From the NCBI GenBank assembly GCA_949317995.1, contig OX439044.1:44844166-44908165 (forward strand): DNA of 64,000 nt. Direction: 5' to 3'. A program made the position numbers and the translations under genes. The notes under the pieces were generated by a model. The model did not search any database. It saw only the letters and a list, made by a program, of their open reading frames with translations, and had not been told where the DNA came from. Of this stretch, positions 22,517 to 33,324 are shown piece after piece. This stretch comes from Acholoe squamosa. Its lineage: Eukaryota; Annelida; Polychaeta; Phyllodocida; Polynoidae. The first letter of the stretch is position 1; every line of letters starts with the position of its first letter.

Positions 22517-22978
22517 TTAAGGTTAATCATGAGGGAGCATGGACAAATAGCCGGAAATATCCAGACGGAGGGTTCCGCCCGAGAAAATAATAAAAGCAGA
22601 GGTAGCTAATCAATAATGAAATTGCATCAATGGGATTTTTATTTAATCAACCTAACTCGGTGAACCAAATAAAATTAAGAAATCAGGTCCTTTGTCTTCT
22701 TAATACTGCCGCTGTCATTGCTGCGTTTGAATGGAGTTGTTAATTGCAATGGGAAACAGTCCCTTCGAAATTACAGGTAATCACTACCCACTTGGCATAA
22801 AAGCGTTGTGTTTTTTTACGTTAAAAGAAAGGTTTTTATTTGGTTATTTGGTTGAAAATTGGTTTAAAAAAACGTTTAAAAACATTTGTTTGCCAAGTGG
22901 GTATCCTGAGTAACAGCCACTTTGAAATTTGTTATGGGATTGCCCTCTTTTCTTCTTTCCTTGTCCCAAAGCCCCCCT

Positions 22979-22980
22979 CC

Positions 22981-23052
<72 letters not shown>

Positions 23053-23120
23053 ATCTATCTATCTATCTATCTATCTCCCCCCTCTCTCTCTATGTCTGTC
23101 TGTCTGTCTGTCTCTCCCCC

Positions 23121-23163
<43 letters not shown>
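22979..23163. repeat. Compound microsatellite: (CT)n, (TATC)n, (TGTC)n, (CT)n
   Basis: The stretch changes from CT dinucleotides (to about 23050) to TATC (23051-23077), C-rich breaks, TGTC (23094-23112) and CT again. Overlapping serine/leucine-rich open frames on the plus strand are artefacts of the repeat. Confidence 0.95.
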
Positions 23164-23165
<2 letters not shown>

Positions 23166-23689
23166 AATCGTCTTTGTCCTTGACACTTGAGGCACAGGGT
23201 GCCAGTCTTTATCCTGTCTCTATGATCCGATATATTATGTGAACGGCATCTGAAGCACATGACACTATTCCTGTCTCTGAAGCTTTCTACCTCCCACTCC
23301 TTAAAGCTTCTTTACCTGACTCCTGTCAGAATCACCACAGATTATGGAAAACCTGGCTTACCTTGAAATGGCTTGACTGATGCTATAACCATCTACAAGT
23401 CTAAAATAAAGGATTGTTTTACCCAACCGACTCTAGCAAAAAGGACACTTATAATAGCAAAGAGGAGGAGGGAGGCGGGGGTGGAGCTCTATCCAGGTTT
23501 GTTTTTGGCCAGGGGGATTGAATCAATGTGAATGAAGGCCATCCGTTATAACCCTGGTGTACTGAAGTGGGTGGCATTTTGACAGATAGCTGTAATTTGA
23601 GATATGGATACCATAAAGGGGGTGACCTCCACTAGCCGGGTCACCATGGGCGAAATAATGTAAAATCTTTGCTATCAAATCTGGTATTA

Positions 23690-23730
23690 CAACATATTCA
23701 GCAAAAATAATATTTTTGCTGAATATGTTG
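23690..23730. repeat. 41-bp perfect palindrome with one-base centre
   Basis: CAACATATTCAGCAAAAATA, a single A, then the exact reverse complement. Each arm is 20 bases. It may be a tiny foldback element or a replication-derived hairpin. Confidence 0.9.
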
Positions 23731-23761
23731 CAATATTATATGCCTTTTTTTATCATCATCA

Positions 23762-24257
23762 AAGCGGGCTTCCCTAGCCCACTTGAATGGGTCTGTTTCT
23801 CCTCTTTCCTATCCCCTCAGGATGTGTGTGGTGCACATATGCACGGGCATCAACACATTCCTCTGTGAAATTGTGTAATGTAGTTCTCGCCATCAATAAT
23901 TATGACCTTACACTGTAAAAACAGTGTTTAGGGATTAAACACTGGTGTTTAGAAGTTAAACACTTGGTAAAACACTTATTTGTCCCACTTTTCTCAACGC
24001 TTCTTAAGTGTTAAATGCGTTCAATTTTAAACGCGTTTAACTAGGAAGTGTTTAACCAAGTGTTTAAATGCTAAACACTTAAACACTTCAGTGTTTAGGT
24101 GTTTGAGAATAAGTGTTTAAAAGCTAAACACCTAAACACTTCAAGTGTTTAGATGTTTAAATGTTGGTGTTGAGAAAATTTGGTGTGTATCTTTAAACAC
24201 CTTTTTTGTAGTGTAGCTGTCGAAATGGCGTTAAACATCTATTACTCACTCACTCAC
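23762..24257 (+). mobile_element. SINE-like retroposon copy 3, interrupted by a MITE
   Basis: SINE sequence occupies 23762-23910 and 24214-24257 and is split by the MITE at 23911-24213. The direct repeat TATCATCATCA flanks it (23751-23761 and 24258-24268), an 11-bp target-site duplication. The tail is (ACTC)n. Confidence 0.9.
23911..24213. mobile_element. 303-bp MITE (CACTGTAAAAA ends) nested in a SINE
   Basis: It starts CACTGTAAAAACAGTGTTTAG and ends AACACCTTTTTTGTAGTG, inverted ends. TA is duplicated on both sides (23909-23910 and 24214-24215) relative to uninterrupted SINE copies, where GACCTTAGCTGTCG is continuous. The interior is many variants of AAACACTT/AAGTGTTT. It belongs with the elements at 1083, 28340 and 44883. 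Confidence 0.9.
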
Positions 24258-24429
24258 TATCATCATCAGGTTTACCTAAGGTTGTAGACAATTAAAACCG
24301 ACAGGGTGACACAGTCTTTTCTCAAGATTGACATGTGACATGGAGTGTAGTGACAATGTGATTGGGAAGTAGAAAGTTAGTTTAGTGACAAGGACATTGG
24401 AAATATAATTATGGGAACGCACTTTAGCA

Positions 24430-24749
24430 TGGCAGTTCCTTCCTTCACGTTTGGGTTTACAAGCATATTCTGGTCACCTGACCGTCCTCAGAATCTTTTG
24501 GATTTCAATGTTTTAAAAGTTTTTTTATATCAAAACTTGAATTCGAAATATATCCATGTATTTTCCCGTCATTTTCTTATATTCCATGCATTCTTATATT
24601 TCATTTCTTACAATAACCAGTGAAAACCTAGCATAGTACAACTATATGAGGCATAGGATTCTGAAAAAAAAGGAAAAAGAAAAAAACTGACCTACCGACC
24701 TCAGCATTTTTGACCATGTTACCGGAAAATCAACTCTTTTTTTTTGGCC
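24430..24749. mobile_element. GGCCAAA-TIR element, decayed copy
   Basis: The right part (GACCTACCGACC then GTTACCGGAAA and ending TTTTTTTTGGCC at 24749) is the inverted equivalent of the left end at 52749-52815. The left end here is degenerate (GGTCACCTGACCGTCC near 24472-24487). Confidence 0.55.
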
Positions 24750-24784
24750 TTAGCATTAGCGTATGTAAATGGACTTGCTACAGC

Positions 24785-26280
24785 ACCTTCTAGCTATAGC
24801 TCGTTTGCAGAATTTGTAATTATTATTTGTTTGCCTTTCTATTCCTTTTCTTTCTGTTTACCACAGGGCAAGTCCTAGGACATTGCAAGTAAATTCCATT
24901 TGAATGGTCCTTTGAAATTAAAAATTGAAAAATTGAAAATTTATTGCACGGAATTGCCATAGTGCCATAGTGCCATGTTTAAATTTTGTGAATTAGAGTA
25001 GGGTGATGGACAGAATCAAAAGCCTTGCAATAGTCCAGATAGCAGGCTACTGTGACAAGCCCATCATCTCTAGCATCATATAAGTCTTTGACAACATTGA
25101 ATACAGCATCACTAGTACCCTTTCCGGGTCGAAATCCAAACTGGGTTTTACAGAGAATGTCATTATTTTCCAGGTGGTCACTCATAAGTTTATGCATGAG
25201 TTTTTCAAGGAGCTTCCCTGGTAAGGGGAGCAGTGTTATTGGTCGCCAGTTCTTTACAGTCTGGAGATTACACTTCTTAGGTATTGGTAATAATGTTCTA
25301 CAGGACCATGCAAATGGGAAGATTCCTGCATTTCTTGAATTTTTGAATATCATTTTTAGTTCACACGTTAGAAATCTAAAGGCATCTTTTAGAACTAGAC
25401 TGTTGATTCCTGTTAGACCACACAATTTGTCTATGCTGATATTATTAACAAGTTTAACGATGCTATCCTTGTTAATAAATGAGACAATATCCAGGTCGTC
25501 TTCATCTTCAACAGGGTTAAGCTCAGGGTGAGGCAAGTCAATGCCATTTGCAGGTAATTTACTGAATAGGTCATTCCCAATATTAGCAAAATAGTCATTA
25601 ATGTATAATGCTGTCTGGTCAGTGGGAGCAAAATCACCAGTGAGCTCATTTACCAGCCGTATTGTTAAACTTTTTGTGGTGGGGTTTTACTAATTCATTG
25701 ACTTCCCGCCAGAATTTAATTGGTCTCCTTTAGATTGTTCCAACATATTTAGAAGAAAGGTGCATTGACTATTGTCCTTTGATCTGAATACCGTAGGATG
25801 TGGTTGAGCACGGGGGGAAAGCTTTAAGGAGTTGGGTTAAATTCAGGAATTCATTTGTTAACTTACTTCTGCTGTCTCCCTGCTTCCCTGGCTCCCTCCC
25901 TCACTCCCTCCTGCCCTCCCAGTATTCTCTCCATGCACACAAGAGTGGCATGATAGTCGCCACAGTGCTAACGCAAATGTACCGGTAGTGTGGGATTGAG
26001 CATCGGGAACAATCAATGTGGAATGATGCAAGTTGCGGTTGGTGTAGTTGATTCGCAGCTATCTTCTAGCTATAGCTTGTTTGAAGAATTTGTTATCATT
26101 ATTTTGTTGCCTTTCTATTCCGTCTCTTTCTGTTAACCACAGGGCAAGTCCTATGCCATTGCTAGTCAATTCCATTTGAATGTTCCTTTGATCTGAATAC
26201 CGTAGGATGTGGCTGAGCACGGGGGAAAAGCTTTAAGGAGTTAAGTTAAAATTGAGGACTACATTTGTTAACTTGCCGAT
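24785..26280 (+). repeat. Diverged tandem duplication, first unit split by a LINE
   Basis: The block TTCTAGCTATAGCT ... CCACAGGGCAAGTCCTA ... CTTTGATCTGAATACCGTAGG ... GCTTTAAGGAGTT occurs once without interruption at about 26055-26280. It also occurs at 24785-24915 plus 25774-25880, where the LINE fragment separates its halves. Confidence 0.75.
24916..25773 (-). pseudogene. Dead non-LTR retrotransposon: reverse transcriptase fragment
   Basis: On the minus strand a frame from about 25536 to 24979 reads as the N-terminal part of a LINE reverse transcriptase: GLTGINSLVLKDA, LLPIPKK, NWRPITLLPL, QFGFRPGKGTSDA and YLDYCKAFDSVHH (motif A with the catalytic aspartates). The copy stops after motif A, so the (F/Y)ADD motif, thumb and tail are missing. 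Upstream, FWREVNELVKPHHKK reads in another frame (about 25650-25710), a frameshift. The 3' end is an AAATTG-like repeat at 24916-24945. GTCCTTTGA flanks the insertion (24907-24915 and 25774-25782), a 9-bp target-site duplication. Jockey/CR1-type affiliation is inferred from the motif style. Confidence 0.88.
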
Positions 26281-26357
26281 TTATGTCCTCTTTCTTTCTG
26301 CCTCACTGTTTCATTGTCTACATGGGTGTCTATGTCTGTCTATGTCTATCCCTGACG

Positions 26358-26412
<55 letters not shown>
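26358..26412. repeat. (CT)n microsatellite
   Basis: CT dinucleotides with one CCCT interruption. Serine/leucine-rich frames crossing it are spurious. Confidence 0.95.
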
Positions 26413-26414
<2 letters not shown>

Positions 26415-26419
26415 TGTTC

Positions 26420-27950
26420 TGTATTTGCAGTTTCTGTTCTGAACAAAGTTGTATCAATCTATTTCGATATGGATCCTGGAGCTATTGTTATGTATCATTC
26501 CATCATTTTGAAATGTCATTGATGTCTCTATTCCCATTTTTGGCAGTAACATAATGCAAATCATCAAGGGAACTTTCCCTTATCTACAATAGCTCATTGT
26601 GTTAATTTGAGTAATTTCATGATTTGCAAGTACTTCCAAATGCTGCATATAAGCCACACCCGTGTGAAAGCAGAAGGACTGCAATCGTTAGTCAGTACCA
26701 GAGTACGGACGGCATTTCAATAGTAAAGTGAATGTAGTTCTCATGAATGAAGCTGCTACAGTTAATAAGTCCCTGACTAAGTACTACGGTAACTTACGTT
26801 AGAGATATACACCCTAAAGTTATGTATTAGAATGGCTGGAAACATGCTATAATCACCTGACTATGAATTTGATGCTTTGATGCCAAATCTTAGTCTCGGT
26901 GACTAATTATACTTAGTCACTCCATTTAGGGCAATGTTGAGAAGGAAGGAACTACTGGTCTCCAAGCAGGGTGGGGCTGAGTAAGACAGACTACAGGGAC
27001 AAGCAACAAAGGGAAGGCAGGTCAGTGATGAACAGGGCAGGTTACAGGAAGGTAGGGCGGTGCATGCAAGGTATACAGGTTAGTGAAATATCACAAGAAT
27101 GATACTTTAGCCAACTAGCAACACTTAACTGGGAAGTTACACAACATATTGAGTAACTGGCAACAGTTGTTGCTGGTCTGTTGGATTCTCTGAGTTGCCA
27201 GTAAAAACATATACACCCGTTTCACTAGTCACAATCACAAGGGGGAGCCCCTGTAGGTTAGCCAGCTAGGAGAGCTAGACACTCATCTAGCCCCATAACC
27301 CTATGCAATCAATATGGGGAAAGAGATCCCTCTCAGAGATAAGCCTTAATCTGGCAGAAGAAATGTCCCCTCACCTTAAAAATTACAGCTACATAGAGAG
27401 AAAATGTTCATCTACGTATCCCTGCGATATTAGGGCATTATCTTTAGCCAAAACCTATCTAGACTTAGATAAATATGAGTGACCTTACAATTTTGAGAGC
27501 TCAGAAAAGGGGACAGAAGGGGGTGTATGGGGGTGGTGTTGGTGGTCATAACAAACCACAAGACAGGTCCCTTGGGGTCATTAAGCCAATTAAATGTAGA
27601 TTATCTCACCATGGAGGAGTGTGTTAATGGTTATCTCAGGCCTGGGTAGGGGGTGCTGTCTTTGATGTTTATTATCTTTCCTGCAGTGTCCACCATAGTA
27701 ATGACAGGTGACAATCCTATTCTGACCACCCCCTTTTCCTTGAGAATCACCCCTCCAGTGGTGCCCTTGTAGCAGGGCCAAAATGGTCAGGTCAACACTA
27801 GTGCCACCTACTGTATTATGGTTGATGAACCTAGTGTATAGGCTAGGGGTATGTTACTTGAATAGTTGCTAGTGGTAAGTAGGCTTAGCGTTTTTCAGTG
27901 AGTTTGAAAAAGCTATAATGACCATACTTACCACTTCCAGATTTAGGAGA
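26420..27950. other. Unannotated stretch
   Basis: No supported gene. A minus-strand frame at 27590-27781 contains CHYYGGHCRKD, which loosely resembles a decayed zinc knuckle but lacks the required spacing. Confidence 0.35.
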
Positions 27951-27955
27951 GCTCA

Positions 27956-29054
27956 GGGGCCTGTTGCTCCAATACTTACTAGTATGGACTTGTAAATTGG
28001 AAATTATCCATCACCAGGTGATTACGTTTTGAGACTGTTTCTCTGAGCATACTTGCAACTTTTTTTCATACTTGTTGTGGCAAATATCCCCAAACTCCTT
28101 GTTTATCATAGTGCCATTTCACTAAATTTTATGAAAATAGACACAACAATAGAAAATTAACTAAATTCAACTTACACCACCATCATTACCATAAAATAAT
28201 CAATGTCCTCCATGACTTACACCTATGTCATGTTTTTTTGTAAAGTATAAAGCAATGTCCTTCCTGCCAACTTGTTGTACTTACTCAAGTCTCCTATTCT
28301 AATGCAGTGTGTACATATATGTGTATATAGTTGTGACTGACATCTTTGGAGACTTTGCACTATAAATACCTGCTGATGTCCTCCAGTAAATGAGAAAACA
28401 AACAAAAGAATTTTTTTCAATGGATACATGTCTGCAAACCCTTACTTCCCACCAAATCACTTAGACATCTAAACACAAAAATTCATAAACATCTAAACGC
28501 AAAATTTCATCGATATCTAAACACAAATTTTAAACCTAAACACCTAGATTTCTAAACACTTGAGCTAAGCACAATGTTTGGCTAAACATGTTTAGGAAAT
28601 TAATGTGATTACAAAAACGTTGCAAGAATATGTTTAGAATTGTGTTTAGGATCTAAACACCATTTTTGCAGTGTAACTTTTAGCATACTTGCAAGTTTTG
28701 TACTAGCAAGTGGGGCATACTTGCAGGAAATTCTAGGACAAAAACTTTGGTGTCCTAATTTTTTTTATATTCATAACAACAGGGTTTGCATGTTATTCAA
28801 TTGTCAATTAGTGTAATATTATTGATATCAAAGGGTATGGAGTGACTGGCTTAGTCAATTATACATTATTTTGTAACTTTTAATCAGAATGTTGGACTTG
28901 GTTTTTTTTTTCAAGTACACACTTGCTAGTAGGGGAACTCAATTTGCAAGTATGAAAAAAGGAAATTGGCAAATAGCCTACTTGCAGCATTTTCATACTC
29001 ACAGAAACACAATCAATGTTATAACCACTAGTAACTATTGGAGCAACAGGCCCC
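27956..29054. mobile_element. 1.1-kb TIR element (GGGGCCTGTTGCTCC ends)
   Basis: The left end GGGGCCTGTTGCTCCAATA and the reverse complement of the right end match over about 27 bases, continuing into TTACTAGT. The interior holds the CTTGCAAGT family core (28680-29035) and an inserted AAACAC-family element (about 28340-28675). It is related to 43444-44314. No coding remains. The flanks show no clear target-site duplication. Confidence 0.75.
28340..28675 (-). mobile_element. AAACAC-family element, copy inside the 1.1-kb element
   Basis: It shares with 45195-46398 the block AATACCTGCTGATGTCC, AGTAAATGAGAAAACAAAC and the run of CTAAACACAAA words. Its right end, CTAAACACCATTTTTGCAGTG, is the inverted equivalent of the left end at 44883. 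The left border is uncertain. Confidence 0.65.
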
Positions 29055-29094
29055 AGGTACCAGTCCTAGATTTTCTGGCGGGTATGCCCTACTT

Positions 29095-29462
29095 GCAAGT
29101 ATGAAACTTGAAAGTATTCACTGAACTTGCTAGTACGGGACATATAATTATTATGCATTATAATAATTCATTACAATGCCTGATTCAAACCACCAACTTC
29201 TAGTACTACTTATATGAATGCTGGACTTTTGATAATGCAACTTTGTGCCATACTCGCATCTTTGCAAATTTTTTTTGTTTATTACCTCTACTATCCCTCA
29301 CTATACTCTGTCTCTATAGTGTCATAGTTGCATTAACACAAGTATGAAAGAAATATTGAGTATTCTTGGAGCAACATATCAAAATCCTACTTGCAGCCTA
29401 CTCATAAATGAACCTTAAAAGTATGTTAATGCAAACCTGTACTATTGGAGTAACACACCCCA
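29095..29462 (-). mobile_element. Partial inverted copy of the TAA-flanked element
   Basis: Its reverse complement, starting TGGGGTGTGTTACTCCAATA at 29462, matches the left half of the element at 43444 (GCATTAAC, GAGTATAGTGAG, TTGCAAAGAT, CATTCATATAAGTAGTA). The partner end is absent. Confidence 0.65.
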
Positions 29463-29616
29463 TTTGCTATTTGTGGTTGGCTGTTGCCAGTTATGGGTCA
29501 TCCCGGATGATCCATTGCCAGATCAATCCCCAGGATTGCCAAATGACACTTGTGGGTTGGCTCTTGCCAAATTTGAATCCTTGATAAGCAATTGCCAAGT
29601 GATAACCCTAATGACC

Positions 29617-29914
29617 ACTGGAGGGTATCTCAAAAAGATTTGGAATTGATCCTGTCGGAGGTGATAATTCCAAAATTGAACTCACTGACCTTCTGGGGTG
29701 GATTCCCTCTTGTATTGTAAAGAGGGCGTCAGTTATAGGAGTGGTATAGGAGGGGTCCAGTCTCTTATTTTGCAACTCGACCTATTTCCGTGCAGTTCAC
29801 TTGTAGCAGAAGTCAAGCAGGGAAGTCTGTTCTTAGGGTGAGAAATGTAGGAGAACTGCAGGATCAAATAGTTACGGTGAGAACTGGTTTCCCAATCTTT
29901 TTGAGATACCCTCC
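29617..29914. repeat. Inverted repeat flanking a 250-bp loop
   Basis: GGAGGGTATCTCAAAAAGAT at about 29617-29636 is matched by its exact reverse complement at about 29895-29914. The surrounding TTGCCA/TGGCAA words (29470-29600 and 30190-30330) also face each other, suggesting a larger decayed foldback element that was later hit by a SINE at 29980. Confidence 0.65.
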
Positions 29915-29979
29915 TGGCAACACACAACTGGCATATGTTTGGGTGCAAACTGTCAGTTGCACGCTTCCACCTGTGGTCT

Positions 29980-30159
29980 CGGGCTTCCCTAGCCCACTTA
30001 AAAGGGTCTATATCTCCTCTTTCCTATCCACTCGGATGTGTGTGGTGCACATATGTGCGGACACTGACACATTCCTCTGTGAAATTGTGTAATGTAGTTC
30101 TCGCCATGAATATGACCTTAGATGTCAAAACGGCGTTAAATGTCTATTACTCACTCACT
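29980..30159 (+). mobile_element. SINE-like retroposon with (ACTC)n tail, copy 4
   Basis: The copy is 180 bp, flanked by the perfect 13-bp direct repeat CCACCTGTGGTCT (29967-29979 and 30160-30172). This is the clearest target-site duplication of the five copies and shows target-primed insertion. Confidence 0.93.
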
Positions 30160-30174
30160 CCACCTGTGGTCTAA

Positions 30175-31900
30175 CAGCCTTGCAAAGTGGCAACTGGCAA
30201 CTAGGAACACATGATAGTCAAATGCTATCCCAGAATGCCAACTTTCAACTGGAAACTGATAAATCTCAAATGCTAATAAAAGTGGTAGTTCGCAACCCTC
30301 AAGGGTCAACTGGTAACTAGAAACTTCTGATAATCAATCGCAACTGGTTCTAAAATGGCACGATTGAGTTGATAATATTCAATCCTGTGAGTGTTTTTGT
30401 CTATTTACACATAGCCAGAGTGACTTTCTTTAGGACTCACATAATAATTATGGCTAACATGTATAGTCATTTGACTATCAAGGTTAGAATATGCTCAGTA
30501 TTGGCATTACTGACTTTGGTTTAGGATTTATCAACTGTATTATATCAATGATGATTTAGTGAGGCGGAGTATGAAGAAAAAAATCGCATGTGTACAATTT
30601 CTTTACAGTAAGTTGATAATAACATAGTATCAGGAAATATCAATTGCGTAGTCCTCCTGTATGTCGATATGGAGCCATGAACCACAATTCTTTGTAGATG
30701 TATGTTTGTGATATCTTGATTAATTGATCAAACTGGATATCTCTTCCATGGTACCATCTATTTAAGCTATGACTCAGTATGATAAATGCATGTACACGTG
30801 TATCCCATAATTACTCATCTCTGTACATTTATTGAAAAGTTTAAATCGCTATCGTGGATGACATTAGAAATTCAAATGTTTAAAGTCTCCCATTAAAGCT
30901 TCTTACTAAATTGTGGATGGATCAAAAGTTTGATGACTCATTAAACGGACACATCGACTGCCCACGGATGGTTGATCTGTGGACTTTAAACACACCTTGA
31001 ACCAAACAGCATTGACCTCAAAGTCAAAAAGAAACAATCTGTAAATGTTTTAGGGCTTATAGCCAAATGTCTCCTGGAGGGCATTTCTTAATAGTGATAT
31101 TTAGCATTGGGTGTTAAGAATTGCCCTCCAGATGTTATTTCTCTCTCCTTTTAAAAAAGAAAAATCTTATCAGATTGAGTGATCCAAACTGGGCACATTA
31201 GGCCTGTGTTATTCACATTAGGCCCAATTTATTCTGATAAAAATGGCATTTTAATTATTTCTATTTTTAACCCACACAGCTTTTTTTTTAATAGGTGTTT
31301 ATTGGGTCAATAATCCAGAATCAGTCATGCCGTTCTGCCATCTGGGCCCACTTCTAGTCTCATAAAATGCTACAATGGTAGTAGGCAGCAGTTATACAAT
31401 TGGCAGTTCAGGAGTAGATGGAATAGTAATTGTACACCTAGTATATCAATATAGAAATACAGAAATTAGTTAGGTACCAAAATACAAATATGTTACGTGC
31501 TTGGTGTACCATTGCAGTACAAGGTGATACCAAGTCAGGGGGAGGGGTGAGGGGGTGGATGAGGATGAGAATAAGAGGGGTTAGTTCCACGAGTCAAATA
31601 TTTGTATGATTATAAATAGAAGCAAATTACAATCATCGAATTGATCAGTTTTTGCATATATGATGGTAGGGCCAAAACCTATGAAAACTGTGCATGGCCC
31701 TAAAAAGCAATGTACGAACCTGGCATCTTTTCCAGGGTGGTTGCACTTATGATTTTTCTTGTTTATCTTTTAAAACTCAATGAGACCTTTAGTGGGACAC
31801 CCATTTATATGGATAAAAAATCATCTTTTAGCTTCCAGAGGCATCCAAAGGGTCAAAAAGGCCTATAAATCACCCTCATTGAGTAAGATTTGGTCTTCCT
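30175..31900. other. Unannotated stretch with small hairpin
   Basis: No gene recognised. An 18-bp inverted repeat, CTGGAGGGCATTTCTTAA with one mismatch, pairs across 31074-31131. Its ends resemble those of the element at 37585-37851. A G-rich purine stretch lies near 31540-31580. Confidence 0.4.
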
Positions 31901-33320
31901 TGCTAATTTTCTCTGAAATCAGCAATATTCTACAACCAGCACTCTTTTAAATTCGTAGACTGAAGCATTGGGCTCAATTTGAGCCCAAAACTGTGTCACT
32001 AGCCCAATTTTTGGCTTCTTGAGGTCTAAAAAACCCTTTGGGAAGAGGAATATCCGCCCAAGTAACCACAGGCAGGTCTCTATCAAAATGAGATCATACA
32101 TACAAGATTTTAATCTCACATGAATTCTCATTTAATTTTAACCATTTTCAGCAAAAATCATGTTCCTAACCCTATTTTTCACTTCATGGGACCGATAAAT
32201 CATGCTCTGGAGCTGTGTCCGCCCGAGTAACCATAAATCATAGAAGAGCAAATCCTAACATGCATAAAACACAATTTCCCTGCCTTTTCATCCCTCAGGT
32301 TACAATACCAAGTGCACTATGTATAGGTCAAGAATTAGACCTATAGCATTTATTTTCACTTCCTTGGAGGCCAAATCCTCATTTCATTAGCATGTCTGCC
32401 CAAGTAACCGTGAATGGTACAAGAGCATATATCCTACCGTGCAGAAAAAACAATTTCCCTGCCTTTTTTCTCAGTTTGCAGTAATGACTGCACTGTGTAT
32501 AGGCTAAGAATTAGACCTGTAGCATTTATTTTCACTTCCTTGGAGGCCGAATTCCCTTCTCATCAGCATGTACGCCTGAGTTACCACTAGACATTCCCAT
32601 AAAAACTAAGCAATCTATTATTTTTCCATAATGACAACTAATAATTGTTCACAATTATTTTAGTCTAAGTTCAGATACACCCTATCTTACTCAATTTTTG
32701 GCATTTTGGTGATTGAAACCCCAAAAAAAGAGGTTTGTCCGCCCAAGGAACCACTAGACATTCCCATAAAAAAACATGGGTAACAGTTTCAACTACACAG
32801 TTTCTATTATTTTTCTATAATGATAACTTATATTCATGATTATCTGAACCTATATTCAGGTATCTAACTCTTATTTTTGGCTTTCTGGTGCCCATAATCC
32901 CCTTTAGAAGAGGCCCGTCCACCCGAGTAACCCAAATTACACCTTACTGTAGGCAAACTATGGGGTACTCCACATAATTTTGGAGCGGTAGTGTTATATA
33001 CCAACTGAAAGAGGGGGGGGCTTCAAATATGATATAGGTATAATGGACAGCCAGGGGCTAACTTCTAGTGGAAATTAGGCTATCTGGAAAGTAAGCTTAT
33101 TTTCTGCGCAGAAAAATTGTTATGAAAATTGAGGTAATTTGCTCTGGGTTTCCCTTCCATATGAAAAAATAGAAATTTGCTCCATGCCCAAAAGTAGCTT
33201 AATCACTGCCAATACACTTTTCCCTGATAAAAACTCCCAAAATACTAACCTAGAACATATATTTCCTAAAAATAATTTGCAAAAGTAAATAAAAACTACC
33301 ATTGGTTACTCGGGCGGACA
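31900..33320 (+). repeat. Diverged array with TCCGCCCGAGTAACC every 165-180 bp
   Basis: The motif or a close variant starts at 32053, 32218, 32395, 32571, 32738 and 32918, so intervals are 165, 177, 176, 167 and 180 bp. An inverted copy (GGTTACTCGGGCGGA) sits at 33304-33318. The units starting at 32218 and 32395 share spacer sequence (CAATTTCCCTGCC, AATTAGACCT, CACTTCCTTGGAGGCC). Those after 32571 and 32738 share another spacer (CCACTAGACATTCCCATAA). No frame persists across it. Confidence 0.85.
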
Positions 33321-33324
33321 AATA

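Noticed and set aside
22922..23183. Signal-peptide-like hydrophobic run in serine/leucine repeats
   Set aside because: It is low-complexity translation of a microsatellite and no coding region follows.
22840..23242. Three overlapping serine/leucine-rich frames
   Set aside because: They are produced by the CT, TATC and TGTC microsatellites in all three frames.
27590..27781. Minus-strand frame with CHYYGGHCRKD, suggestive of a retroviral-type zinc knuckle or a defensin
   Set aside because: The CCHC spacing is wrong, two cysteines are absent, and no other gag, pol or signal-peptide sequence accompanies it.
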